A stretch of DNA of 18,227 nt from Actinocrinis sp035946395 (GCF_035946395.1 NZ_DASYZI010000206.1:1-18227), one strand, 5' to 3'. Positions 7,436-15,510 are shown, numbered from the stretch's first letter. Notes: generated from the sequence alone by a model not told the origin. Program-made: numbers and translations.

Positions 7436-8404
7436 CTATTTGTTGAACCACGAGATGCTGGTCGGGTCGGTGGTGAACTGGTTGAACAGCATGTGTGAGA
7501 CCTTCTGCTGGCCTGTGGCGGCCGGGTGTACGCCGTCGGACTGGAAGTCGGAGCACAGCCAGGTCAGGCCGTCGCTGCGTGGCGTGGTGCCGTCAGCCCA
7601 CATGTACGGTCCCCAGGAGAGCCACGGGGCGACGCCGCCGGGGCCGTAGGACAGGCTCGGGTCGCCGTTGATCTGCTGCTGGATGAGCCATTTGACCGCG
7701 AAACCCTGCTGGTAGGCGCCGGCGCTGCGGGTCGGATCGTAGGTGTAGATGCGGCTGGCGACATAGCCGAGTTGCAGGTTGGGGTACTTCGAGCGCGCGA
7801 TGCGTGCGATGTCCGCCAGTGTGCTTTGCAGGTTCTGCGCTCCGGCCGGGAACGCGCCGAGGTTGTCGCCCAGGAACTGCTCCTTGAGCCAAACCGCCTG
7901 CACTTGCAGCGGGCTGATCCCCGCGGCCTGCAACCGCTGGGCCAGCACCGACCACGCGGTCGCGGTCGGGCTGTCCCAGCCGGTCGCGTCCACGCCCGGC
8001 TGTGCGCCGTTGACCAGCACCAGGTGCGGGTTGCGGTTGGCGTATCCCGCGACGGCCTGCTGGAAGGCGGTGAACTCCAGGCTGGTGTTCGACATCCCGA
8101 TCGAGATCAGCGCGACCTTGCCGTTGACTGCGTCCACTTGGCCGTTGGCGTCGCGCGGCAGCACATCGTTCTGCGCGATGGACACCCCGGCCGCGGTGTA
8201 CGCGGCCGGGCGGGTGTCGCTGGCCCCGGGGTAGAGCCCGCCGGGGAAGCCCTGGTAGGTCTGGCTGCCCATGTCCATGATCGGGACCTGCCCGCTGGAA
8301 ACGAACGAGCAGTCCTGCGTCGCCGACACCGGCGACGCGACGACCAGGGGGCTGAGCCCGGTCAAGGTCAACAGTAAGGCGATCGCGGTTCGTCGAAGCC
8401 TCAC
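7436..8404 (-). CDS. Secreted SGNH-type esterase/hydrolase
   Basis: A 322-aa exported protein. Residues 1-28 form a classical signal peptide (MRLRRT, hydrophobic core, cleavage likely after SPVSA). The mature part shows SGNH features of the sialate O-acetylesterase-like type rather than the GDSL type: ALISIGMSNTS (nucleophile Ser105) and SDGVHPAATG (Asp290, His293). VNGAQPG (131-137) and QAVWLKEQF (169-177) lie where the oxyanion blocks II and III would be expected. Cysteines 32 and 284 may pair. It probably removes acyl groups from an extracellular polymer; the substrate is not deducible. The start is GTG, chosen because AAGGAGAG lies 4 nt upstream and a good promoter lies 45-73 nt upstream. 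It belongs to a different SGNH subfamily from the TM-SGNH protein encoded downstream on the same strand. Confidence 0.86.
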   Translation of the reverse strand: MRLRRTAIALLLTLTGLSPLVVASPVSATQDCSFVSSGQVPIMDMGSQTYQGFPGGLYPGASDTRPAAYTAAGVSIAQNDVLPRDANGQVDAVNGKVALISIGMSNTSLEFTAFQQAVAGYANRNPHLVLVNGAQPGVDATGWDSPTATAWSVLAQRLQAAGISPLQVQAVWLKEQFLGDNLGAFPAGAQNLQSTLADIARIARSKYPNLQLGYVASRIYTYDPTRSAGAYQQGFAVKWLIQQQINGDPSLSYGPGGVAPWLSWGPYMWADGTTPRSDGLTWLCSDFQSDGVHPAATGQQKVSHMLFNQFTTDPTSISWFNK

Positions 8405-8437
8405 AAGCTCTCCTTATATGAGAACACTGCGACCCAT

Positions 8438-8450
8438 CCCCACTCTGGGG
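8438..8450 (-). promoter_or_regulatory. Small palindrome at the SGNH gene transcription start
   Basis: CCCCA and TGGGG form 5-bp arms around a 3-nt centre, overlapping the end of the -10 box and the predicted transcription start. It could be an operator or a 5'-end hairpin that stabilises the mRNA. Confidence 0.3.
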
Positions 8451-8477
8451 TATAGCGACGCCCACCGGCAGCGTCAA
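8449..8477 (-). promoter_or_regulatory. SigA-type promoter of the secreted SGNH gene
   Basis: Reading the minus strand, TTGACG (8477-8472) and TATACC (8454-8449) are separated by exactly 17 nt. Predicted transcription starts near 8442, giving a ~38-nt leader that holds the ribosome site AAGGAGAG. This is one of the best promoter matches in the window. Confidence 0.65.
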
Positions 8478-8623
8478 CGGAGATGCCGAAAACGCCAGTA
8501 CAGCTCACGACAAGTCCCCTCGCCGTGAGCCGATCCGTATCATCCGTGTCGTTGCCGGGGCTTCGAGACCGTGACTGTCACGCCGAGCCTTCCCTCGATA
8601 ATGTAGACATGCATTGGTGTCAA

Positions 8624-8970
8624 TTAAACGACAAGTGTGCGTGTAGCTGACCTCTGCTGGTATCGGTGTTCGTAGCGATGGGGCTGAGCTGCCCGTTTCT
8701 TATGCGAGGTATTGAATTCCTTCGATGTGTACCGAGCCCGTGATCGCTGTGGAACAGTGCGCCCTGAAGGTTCCCGCGCATGTCGCGGGCTGTGCGCAGT
8801 GCGCCCGCAGCTCGGCGGTCACCCGCGGGGAGCCGTAGGCGCCATCAGCCTCGGCGCGCACCGCGCGGATACGCTCAGCCAACGCCGCGTCGGCCCGCTC
8901 GCGCCGTGCAGCTCGGCGCCCTCGCGCCACTTGTAATAGCTGGAGCGGTTCAGCCGGAACTGACCACGCC
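8624..8970 (-). pseudogene. Decayed IS3-family OrfB transposase fragment
   Basis: Pieces of one IS3-type OrfB are readable in order on the minus strand but in shifting frames. RLNRSSYYKWREG (about 8955-8917) is the usual start region. ADAALAERIRAVRAEADGAYGSPRVTAELRA (about 8893-8803) is the HTH_21-like segment. ALFHSDHG (about 8762-8739), followed after a 1-base frame change by RYTSKEFN (about 8735-8712), is the second-Asp motif of the DDE core. LSPI, then after another frame change YEHRYQQ up to a TAA at 8624-8626, matches the C-terminal end. A full-length OrfB would be about 270-300 aa. Here the central catalytic region and the part with the final Glu are deleted, and OrfA is absent. A 10-bp direct repeat CAGTGCGCCC (8755-8764, 8797-8806) lies at the first deletion. 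It cannot be active. Confidence 0.8.
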
Positions 8971-9073
8971 GCTGCGCTGTGGCTGCGGCCCCGGCGTGGC
9001 GGCCACACCACGTGATCCAACGTGACCTTGTAGGGCTGTGTGACCCCGCGCCGGGGGAAGATCGGGGACCGGA

Positions 9074-9853
9074 TCAGAGCACGTGCGTGAGTGCTGCGAT
9101 CCCCAGGGCGACCGTGATGGTGGCGGTGATGCCGGCGGCTATCTGGATGGTGTACTTGCGGATGCGGCCGGCGATGTCGGCCTGGAACTCCTTCGCGTCG
9201 TTGACGCGCGGGAACGGCTTGTCCGGGACGGGCACGCCGAGGAAGGCACACAGGGGTTCCCAGCCCTCCGAGACCTGGTAGACCAGCAGCCGGTCGGCGG
9301 ACACGTACGCCTTGATGTCCTCGTTGTGCCGCTCGAACGCCTCGATGGCGATCTGGCGGTCCTCCGGCCGGCTGAAGTGGCGGCCCTGGAACGTGCGGTC
9401 GAAGACCCTGTCGAGCATCCGGGACTCCGCCATGGAGGGCGGGGCCACCACGCGCAGCAGGGTGAACATCAGGCGCCCGATGAGGTTGGGGCGGCGCAGC
9501 GGCCAGCGCAGGATCGTCTTGTACATGCTGTCGACCCACTTCTCCGAGTCGCGCACGCTCAGGATGACCTTCGCCTTCGGGTAAGCGTCGACCAGCTCCC
9601 GCCAGTAGTAGGCCCCGGGCCAGTCCACCGTGGAGCGGTAGCCGCCGTACAGCACATCCCAGTCGGCGGACTGCGCGCCGTCCAGGACGCGGCGCCAGGT
9701 CTTGATCCGCTCGGGCCGGTCCATGACCTCCTTCATGTGGTAGCAGGGCCCGAAGCCGAGTTCTTCAAGCGCCAGCTTGAGTGAATTTGTTCCGGTTCGG
9801 CCCATGCCGACACCAATGACATCCATCGTGAGTGTATCCAGCGTATGAGTCAT
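9074..9853 (-). CDS. Sulfotransferase family protein (PAPS-dependent)
   Basis: A 259-aa enzyme expected to transfer sulfate from PAPS to an unknown acceptor. The 5'-phosphosulfate loop is GVGMGRTGTNSLKLAL (14-29). The 3'-phosphate site is VILSVRDSEKWVDSM (96-110), with Arg101 and Ser109 in the usual positions. Features such as the ELGFGPCYHMKEV segment (31-43), YWRELVDAYPKAKVIL and VSEGWEPLCAFLGVPVPDKPFPRVND (194-219) match the Sulfotransfer_4 (PF17784) type common in actinomycetes. The C-terminus ends in a hydrophobic helix (IAAGITATITVALGIAALTHV, 238-258), which suggests a tail-anchored membrane location. The start ATG has GGGAGG about 6 nt upstream. It is monocistronic, between the IS3 remnant and the ABC transporter gene. 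Confidence 0.9.
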   Translation of the reverse strand: MTHTLDTLTMDVIGVGMGRTGTNSLKLALEELGFGPCYHMKEVMDRPERIKTWRRVLDGAQSADWDVLYGGYRSTVDWPGAYYWRELVDAYPKAKVILSVRDSEKWVDSMYKTILRWPLRRPNLIGRLMFTLLRVVAPPSMAESRMLDRVFDRTFQGRHFSRPEDRQIAIEAFERHNEDIKAYVSADRLLVYQVSEGWEPLCAFLGVPVPDKPFPRVNDAKEFQADIAGRIRKYTIQIAAGITATITVALGIAALTHVL

Positions 9854-9875
9854 CGCGTCCTCCCGTGAAATACGC

Positions 9876-9881
9876 AGTATA
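9876..9881 (-). promoter_or_regulatory. -10 box of the sulfotransferase gene
   Basis: TATACT on the minus strand, 23 nt before the ATG, would give a leader of about 16 nt holding only the ribosome site. No convincing -35 is found at 16-18 nt spacing, so an activator or another sigma factor may be needed. Confidence 0.4.
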
Positions 9882-10237
9882 AGCTGTTGGATGTACGCAC
9901 GATCAGATCACGTGTTCCACTGACGGCACAGACAACCTGGTCGGGGCGAGAGCCAGGAGGTTCCGAGGCCTCGACTCACCAAGTGTCGCAGGATTCGTAT
10001 GAATTTCGAAAGTCGCGGCCGTTAACTTCGACGTCTGGTTCGCGGCGCTGATACGGGTATCCCCCGGTACGCGAGTATTCCTCCAGTTCATTCGGATCTG
10101 AGGCTTGTTCACGGGTTGCCGCCGCCTTCGCACTTGAGGGGGCCCGCTTGGCCGTCGGCGGTCGTCACATACGTGCTCGATCGCCCTATCACTCACATGC
10201 TCCACACTCAGGCCGACGCCGTCAGCCCGACAAGGCG
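9882..10237. other. Intergenic stretch without a supported gene
   Basis: Part of a ~430-nt gap between the ABC transporter stop and the sulfotransferase start, slightly lower in GC than the flanks. I searched it for a small peptide gene that might be exported by the ABC transporter. A 69-codon minus-strand frame ending near 9903 and a shorter one ending near 9982 are open, but neither has a good start with ribosome site nor a leader/core-like pattern. Confidence 0.35.
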
Positions 10238-10258
10238 CGATAGGCTCGACTACTATCG
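10238..10258 (-). terminator. Hairpin after the ABC transporter gene
   Basis: CGATAG and CTATCG form a 6-bp stem with a 9-nt loop, 24 nt past the stop codon. AT-rich for this genome and without a T-run, so only a weak terminator candidate. Confidence 0.25.
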
Positions 10259-10282
10259 AGAACGTCTCACGCCGGTCCGGGT

Positions 10283-12328
10283 TCAGCCGAACGCGCCGGC
10301 TTGGAGCGCGAACAGTTCGGCGTATCGGCCGCCGAGCGCCATGAGCTGCGCGTGGTCGCCGTGCTCGATGACGCGGCCGTGGTCGAGTACGACGATGCGG
10401 TCGGCGTGGCGTACCGAGTGCAGGCGGTGGGTGACCAGGATGACGGTGCGTCCGGCGGCGCGGTCGAGCACGGTCTGGAAGGTGTCCATCTCGGCGCGCG
10501 GGTCGAGCGAGGCGGTCGGCTCGTCGAGCACCAGGATCGGGGCGTCCCGGTAGTAGGCGCGGGCCAGGGCGATCTTCTGCCACTGGCCGCCGGACAGGCC
10601 CACACCGCCGAGGAACTCGTTGGCGATCAGCGTGTCGAACCCGGCGTCCAGGCCGTCGATCACCGCGCGCGCCCCGCCGAGTTCGGCGGCTGCGGCGAGC
10701 CGGTCCTCGTCGGGTTCGGACAGGTGGCGGCCGATGGCGATGTTCGCCCGGACGGTGAACGGCCAGTGCGGGAAGTCCTGCGAGAGCACGGCGGTGTACG
10801 TGGCGGCGTGCGCGCGGGCCAGGTCGGCGGTGCTGGTGTCGTCCCACAGCACGCGGCCCTCGTCGGGCAGGTAGAGGCCGGTCAGCAGCTTGGCCAGCGT
10901 GGTCTTGCCGGAGCCGTTCTCTCCCACCAGGGCGACGATCTCCCCCGCGCGGATCTCCAGGTCCACCCCGGTCAGCGCGGGCGCGCGGCTGTTGGGGTAG
11001 GTGAAGCCGAGGTTCTCGGTGCGGATGACGGCAGGCGGCTCGTCTTGCCGCACCCCGCTCTCGGGGATGCGTTCGCGCTGCGCGCGGGCGATCGCGTCCT
11101 GCCAGTCGGTGAGGTAGAGCCCGTATTCGAAGACCTGGTTCAGTGCCTTGACCAGGATGCCCAACTGCATGGTGCCGGTGCGGATCGCGAGCACGGCGGT
11201 GCCGGCGGTGGCCAGCGGCACGGTGCCGCGCCACAGCAGCACGCCGAGCAGGACGTAAGTGGAACCGGTGGCCAGTCCGGTGACCGAACGGGACTTGAGG
11301 CCGGTGATCGCGTCGGCGCGGGCGAGGCGGGCCTGCTCGCGTTCGAAGGCGTCGGCCAGCCGCGCGTAGTGCCGCAGCAGGAAGGTGCCTGCGTCGTGCT
11401 GGCGTACTTCCTCGGCGGGGATCTTCTCGGTCATCAGGTCGGTCAGCCGCCGCTGCTGGCGCAGCCGTTCGAGCCACTGGACGCGGGAGAGGTTGCGCCG
11501 CCGGGTGGAGACGACGGTGGCGGCGCCGTCCGGCAGCGCGGCCAGCACGAGCAGCGGCAGCAGCAGCGGGTTGAGCACGGTCAGCACGCCCGCGGCCGCG
11601 GCCAGTCCGGCGATCGCGGTGGCCACCGCGGCCAGTTCCTCGATCATGTACTCGGCCCAGCCCGCGCCGTACTGGGCGGCGTCCAGCAGGTCGTGGAAGT
11701 CGGACTGCTGGAAGGTGAGCAGTTCGACGCGGGTGGCGTGCTCCAGCAACTCCCCGTACGCGAAGCGGGAGACGCGTGGCCGCAGCCGCCCGGAGGCGGC
11801 GTTGGCGAGTGCGCCGAGCAGCGCTCCTCCCCCGCTGGCCAGCGCGACCAGCAGCAGGGCCGGCAGTGCGGCGCGTACTCGGCCGGGGGTGGGCCCGGCG
11901 GCCAGCAGGCTGATCAGCACCCGGTTCGCGGCCAGCAGCCCGAAGGCGGTGGCCATGCCGGTGGCGGTCTGGCAGGCGAGCACGGTGAGCACGGCCGGTC
12001 GGTCGGCGCGCCAGGAAAGCCGTACGCACACCCCGATCAGGCCGGGCAGCCGGCGGGCGACGGCGCGCAGCGTCATCTGTTCGTACTCGAACTCGTGCCT
12101 GGCCCAGCCGCTCTGGTACTTGATCCCGGAGCCGAACAGCGGGTCGCCGGCCGGTTTCGGCGGTTCGGCGGCCGGTGATCCGGCGGCGCCCGCCGGGGAG
12201 CCCGGCGCTTCGCCGCCCGGTGTCTCAGGATGCTGCGTCTCAGGGTGCTGTTTCTCGGGTTGCTGTGTCCTGGAGTCTTGCGGGCCCTGCCCGTGCTCCT
12301 GTCCTGCCACCTCGGCCTCGGCGGTCAT
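10283..12328 (-). CDS. ABC exporter, fused transmembrane and ATPase domains
   Basis: A 681-aa half-transporter that would work as a homodimer or with an unseen partner. Residues 1-70 are a Pro/Gln/Glu/Ala-rich disordered extension containing three 5-residue repeats (QQPEK, QHPET, QHPET). The TM domain spans about 90-415. The ATPase has Walker A GENGSGKTT (469-477), Q-loop Gln517 in LSQDFPHWPF, signature LSGGQ (578-582), Walker B ILVLDEP (598-604) and switch His634. All catalytic residues are intact. There is no N-terminal C39 peptidase domain. The TM part resembles exporters often found in actinobacterial lanthipeptide-type clusters, but no precursor or modification enzyme is nearby, so the cargo is unknown. 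The ATG has GGGGAGGGG just upstream. The upstream GH16 gene ends in a terminator, so this gene probably has its own promoter. Confidence 0.9.
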   Translation of the reverse strand: MTAEAEVAGQEHGQGPQDSRTQQPEKQHPETQHPETPGGEAPGSPAGAAGSPAAEPPKPAGDPLFGSGIKYQSGWARHEFEYEQMTLRAVARRLPGLIGVCVRLSWRADRPAVLTVLACQTATGMATAFGLLAANRVLISLLAAGPTPGRVRAALPALLLVALASGGGALLGALANAASGRLRPRVSRFAYGELLEHATRVELLTFQQSDFHDLLDAAQYGAGWAEYMIEELAAVATAIAGLAAAAGVLTVLNPLLLPLLVLAALPDGAATVVSTRRRNLSRVQWLERLRQQRRLTDLMTEKIPAEEVRQHDAGTFLLRHYARLADAFEREQARLARADAITGLKSRSVTGLATGSTYVLLGVLLWRGTVPLATAGTAVLAIRTGTMQLGILVKALNQVFEYGLYLTDWQDAIARAQRERIPESGVRQDEPPAVIRTENLGFTYPNSRAPALTGVDLEIRAGEIVALVGENGSGKTTLAKLLTGLYLPDEGRVLWDDTSTADLARAHAATYTAVLSQDFPHWPFTVRANIAIGRHLSEPDEDRLAAAAELGGARAVIDGLDAGFDTLIANEFLGGVGLSGGQWQKIALARAYYRDAPILVLDEPTASLDPRAEMDTFQTVLDRAAGRTVILVTHRLHSVRHADRIVVLDHGRVIEHGDHAQLMALGGRYAELFALQAGAFG
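12222..12266 (-). repeat. Three 15-bp tandem repeats in the ABC exporter N-terminus
   Basis: Units GTCTCAGGATGCTGC, GTCTCAGGGTGCTGT and TTCTCGGGTTGCTGT follow each other in frame on the given strand. They encode the pentapeptides QHPET, QHPET and QQPEK in the disordered N-terminal extension. The number is likely variable between strains because in-frame slippage costs nothing here. Confidence 0.75.
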
Positions 12329-12400
12329 GACCCCTCCCCTGTCCTCGCCCGGCGCGCCCCGTAATCATGGAAGCAGCGAGCCGTGACAAAGGACAGCGGA

Positions 12401-12438
12401 TTAAAAGCCCGGGGGACGATGCCGGTCGTCCCTCGGGC
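12401..12438 (-). terminator. Intrinsic terminator of the GH16 gene
   Basis: Arms at 12426-12438 and 12407-12419 pair over 13 positions with one A/C mismatch and a 6-nt loop. On the minus strand the stem is followed directly by TTTTAA (12406-12401). It starts 20 nt after the GH16 stop codon. This is the only hairpin in the window with a proper T-run. Confidence 0.8.
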
Positions 12439-12458
12439 CTCGACTGCCGACCGCGGTG

Positions 12459-13967
<1,509 letters not shown>

Positions 13968-14283
13968 GGACTCTCCTCGTTGAAAGGCCGATGGGCGGAT
14001 ACGAGGCCTCCGTCCGGGCGCGCGGGCGCCGCAAAGCTCGTGCGTGGGTGGATGACGAGCCTGTGGCTTACCGGTCCGCCGTGCCGCGTGCTGTGATGCG
14101 CTGAGTACGACTACGCGGTGCGTTGCATCACATCGCGCGGATCGCGGCAGCCCGAATCGGCGGGTGGGTAAGCGATTGTTGGCGGCGGTCGGACGCGACC
14201 GGCCGCGCGACGCACCCGCGATGTGCAGGCCGCGGGCGCGCGTGACGTGGGTGTTGGTCGATCGGTGAAACGCCTGACTAGGT
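13968..14283 (-). other. Long 5' leader of the GH16 mRNA
   Basis: If transcription starts near 14309 from the promoter at 14316-14344, the GH16 mRNA has a leader of about 340 nt. I see no convincing promoter closer to the start codon, and no clear small gene or known riboswitch in this stretch. Frames open here are out-of-phase continuations of the neighbouring gene. Confidence 0.35.
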
Positions 14284-14299
14284 GGGAGAGCGCTCTCCC
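14284..14299. promoter_or_regulatory. LacI-type operator, proximal copy (O1)
   Basis: GGGAGAGCGCTCTCCC is a perfect 16-bp palindrome centred on CG-type symmetry (centre between 14291 and 14292). It resembles operators of actinobacterial LacI-family sugar repressors such as CebR/CelR (GGGAGCGCTCCC core) but has two extra base pairs in the middle. It lies about 10-25 nt downstream of the predicted GH16 transcription start. Confidence 0.75.
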
Positions 14300-14315
14300 T
14301 GAGGTGATGGTTTGT

Positions 14316-14344
14316 TGTCTATCTCAACATTTCTGGGATGTCAA
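14316..14344 (-). promoter_or_regulatory. Candidate GH16 promoter
   Basis: On the minus strand a perfect TTGACA (14344-14339) is followed after 17 nt by TAGACA (14321-14316). The -35 is ideal and the -10 is weak. Its position immediately upstream of O1 supports the assignment. Confidence 0.5.
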
Positions 14345-14472
14345 CAAGGCTTCATCGGAGTGCCCGGCGGCGCGATCACCCGGTTTGTTACCCGATCGGA
14401 TCAAAGCGGCTGGGCCGGTGATCGCCTGGGCGGGAAGAGACTTGACGGTGCGTCAGGCGGCTGTGCATCGTC

Positions 14473-14488
14473 GGGAGAGCGCTCTCCC
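14473..14488. promoter_or_regulatory. LacI-type operator, distal copy (O2)
   Basis: The same 16-bp palindrome as O1, GGGAGAGCGCTCTCCC, 100% identical. The centres are 189 bp apart. It is 64 bp upstream of the -35 box of the arsR promoter, so it could serve either gene. No LacI-family gene is in the window. Confidence 0.75.
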
Positions 14489-14552
14489 CTCAAGGTGGTC
14501 TCGGGGTGTGTTGCGCTCGCTTTCGTGATGCGCGCTGCCGGGCGTGTATTCC

Positions 14553-14582
14553 TTGACAGGCATATTCCTCGCGGGACATATT
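14553..14582 (+). promoter_or_regulatory. arsR promoter, apparently leaderless
   Basis: TTGACA (14553-14558) and CATATT (14577-14582) are 18 nt apart. The predicted start of transcription, 7 nt past the -10, falls on the A of the ATG at 14589, so the mRNA would lack a leader. An imperfect inverted repeat (ATATTCC at 14562-14568 and GGACATAT at 14574-14581) overlaps the -10 box and could be the autoregulatory ArsR site. Confidence 0.6.
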
Positions 14583-14588
14583 GGCGGC

Positions 14589-14936
14589 ATGTCGGTTGCC
14601 GCTGTGATGGAGGCGCTGGCCGAGCCGAACCGGCGGCGGATCGTGGAACTGCTGCTCGACGGCGAGCGGTCGGTGAACCGGCTGGCGGCGGACACGGGCC
14701 TGGCGCAGCCGGCGGTCTCGAAGCATCTGCGGGTGCTGCGGGACGCGGGGCTGGTCGAGGTGCGGCGGGAGGCGCAGCGCCGGCTGTACCGAATACGTCC
14801 GGCGCCGCTGGCCGAACTGGACGCCTGGCTTGAGCCGTATCGCCGGCTGTGGAACGAGCGGCTGGACCGGCTCGAACGCCATCTCAAGGGAAAACCGCAG
14901 GCTCAAGGAAAACCGAGACCGGAGGCTGAGCCATGA
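14589..14936 (+). CDS. ArsR-family winged-helix repressor
   Basis: A 115-aa regulator. Residues about 4-75 form the winged helix: VMEALAEPNRRRIVELLLDG, then the recognition region LAADTGLAQPAVSKHLRVLRDAGLVEVRREAQRRLYRI. There are no metal-site cysteines (no CxC motif), so it is not a classical metal sensor. It belongs to the type paired with SRPBCC/AHSA1 proteins. The tail is basic and helical (LDAWLEPYRRLWNERLDRLERHLKG). I chose the ATG at 14589 because a promoter fits exactly for a leaderless mRNA; an upstream in-frame start at 14544 would lie inside that promoter and lacks a ribosome site. Its last 4 nt (ATGA) overlap the start of the SRPBCC gene, so the two are translationally coupled. 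It probably represses its own operon. Confidence 0.9.
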   Translation: MSVAAVMEALAEPNRRRIVELLLDGERSVNRLAADTGLAQPAVSKHLRVLRDAGLVEVRREAQRRLYRIRPAPLAELDAWLEPYRRLWNERLDRLERHLKGKPQAQGKPRPEAEP

Positions 14937-15496
14937 ACGATGCGACGAACGCCGCGGACGCGGCCAACCCCTCCGTCACCCCCGTCGGGGATCCGGCGAC
15001 GCTGGCGGCTCGGGGCGCGCGGCCCTCGGTTCGATTCGAGCGCGTGCTGGGCGACCCGCCGGCGGCGGTGTGGCGGGCACTGACGGATGCGCAGGAGCTG
15101 AAGTCCTGGTTCCCCGCCGAGATCGTGGCCGATCGGTGGGAGGTAGGCGCCGCGCTGACGTTCGTGTTTCCGGGACACGACGAGTACACGATGGGCGGGG
15201 TCGTGCTCGAATGCGACGAGCCGCGGGTGCTGGCGTACACGTGGGGCGAGGAGACGCTGCGGTTCGAGCTGACGCCGACGGATTCGGGCGGGACGCGCCT
15301 GGTTCTGTTCGACGAACTCGACCCGCGCCTCGCCGCGCGCAACGCCGCCGGCTGGCAGGTGTGCCTGGAGCGGCTGGCCGGGCGCGCTCCGGCGCACTAC
15401 GCCTGGAAGCCGCTGTTCGCGCAGTACACGGCGGCGTTCGAGCCGGTACTCGGTCCGCAGGAGGGTCCACCCGCAGGCTTCGAGGACCACGCCTGA
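14933..15496 (+). CDS. SRPBCC/AHSA1-like ligand-binding protein
   Basis: A 187-aa protein of the activator-of-Hsp90-ATPase-1-like START fold. The domain covers about 34-170: VRFERVLGDPPAAVWRALTD, WFPAEIV (59-65), WEVGAALTFVFPG, EPRVLAYTWG (97-105), LVLFDELD, and the helix AGWQVCLERLAG (139-150). About 30 Ala/Pro-rich residues precede it. Members bind a small hydrophobic ligand or act in stress responses; the actual ligand is unknown. It overlaps the arsR gene by 4 nt and is preceded by GGAGG inside arsR, so both are made from one mRNA. A reasonable reading is that the repressor senses a compound which this protein binds or helps convert. That link is an inference from the family pairing. Confidence 0.88.
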   Translation: MNDATNAADAANPSVTPVGDPATLAARGARPSVRFERVLGDPPAAVWRALTDAQELKSWFPAEIVADRWEVGAALTFVFPGHDEYTMGGVVLECDEPRVLAYTWGEETLRFELTPTDSGGTRLVLFDELDPRLAARNAAGWQVCLERLAGRAPAHYAWKPLFAQYTAAFEPVLGPQEGPPAGFEDHA

Positions 15497-15510
15497 GAGC
15501 AGGGAGCGCG

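Noticed and set aside
7110..7649. 179-codon plus-strand frame upstream of and into the secreted SGNH gene end
   Set aside because: It runs through the perfect hairpin and antisense to the SGNH gene, with no family features.
9041..9073. Possible terminator for the sulfotransferase gene (CCCC/GGGG pairing)
   Set aside because: Several weak alternative pairings of G and C runs, no unique stem and no T-run.
9903..10112. 69-codon minus-strand frame as a possible peptide precursor for the ABC exporter
   Set aside because: Starts at a GTG without a proper ribosome site, has no leader/core pattern, and no modification enzyme is nearby.
9903..12029. Long minus-strand open frame of about 700 codons across the ABC transporter gene
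   Set aside because: The translation is Arg/Ala/Pro/His-rich with no motifs, and it is out of phase with the ABC transporter whose motifs are complete. It is a high-GC shadow.
10301..12178. Long plus-strand open frame opposite the ABC transporter
   Set aside because: Gly/Gln/Val-rich antisense translation without domains or a ribosome site; explained by GC codon bias.
14312..14833. Alternative plus-strand frame through the arsR region
   Set aside because: Crosses operator O2 and the arsR promoter, and its translation turns to Gly/Ala/Arg low complexity inside arsR.
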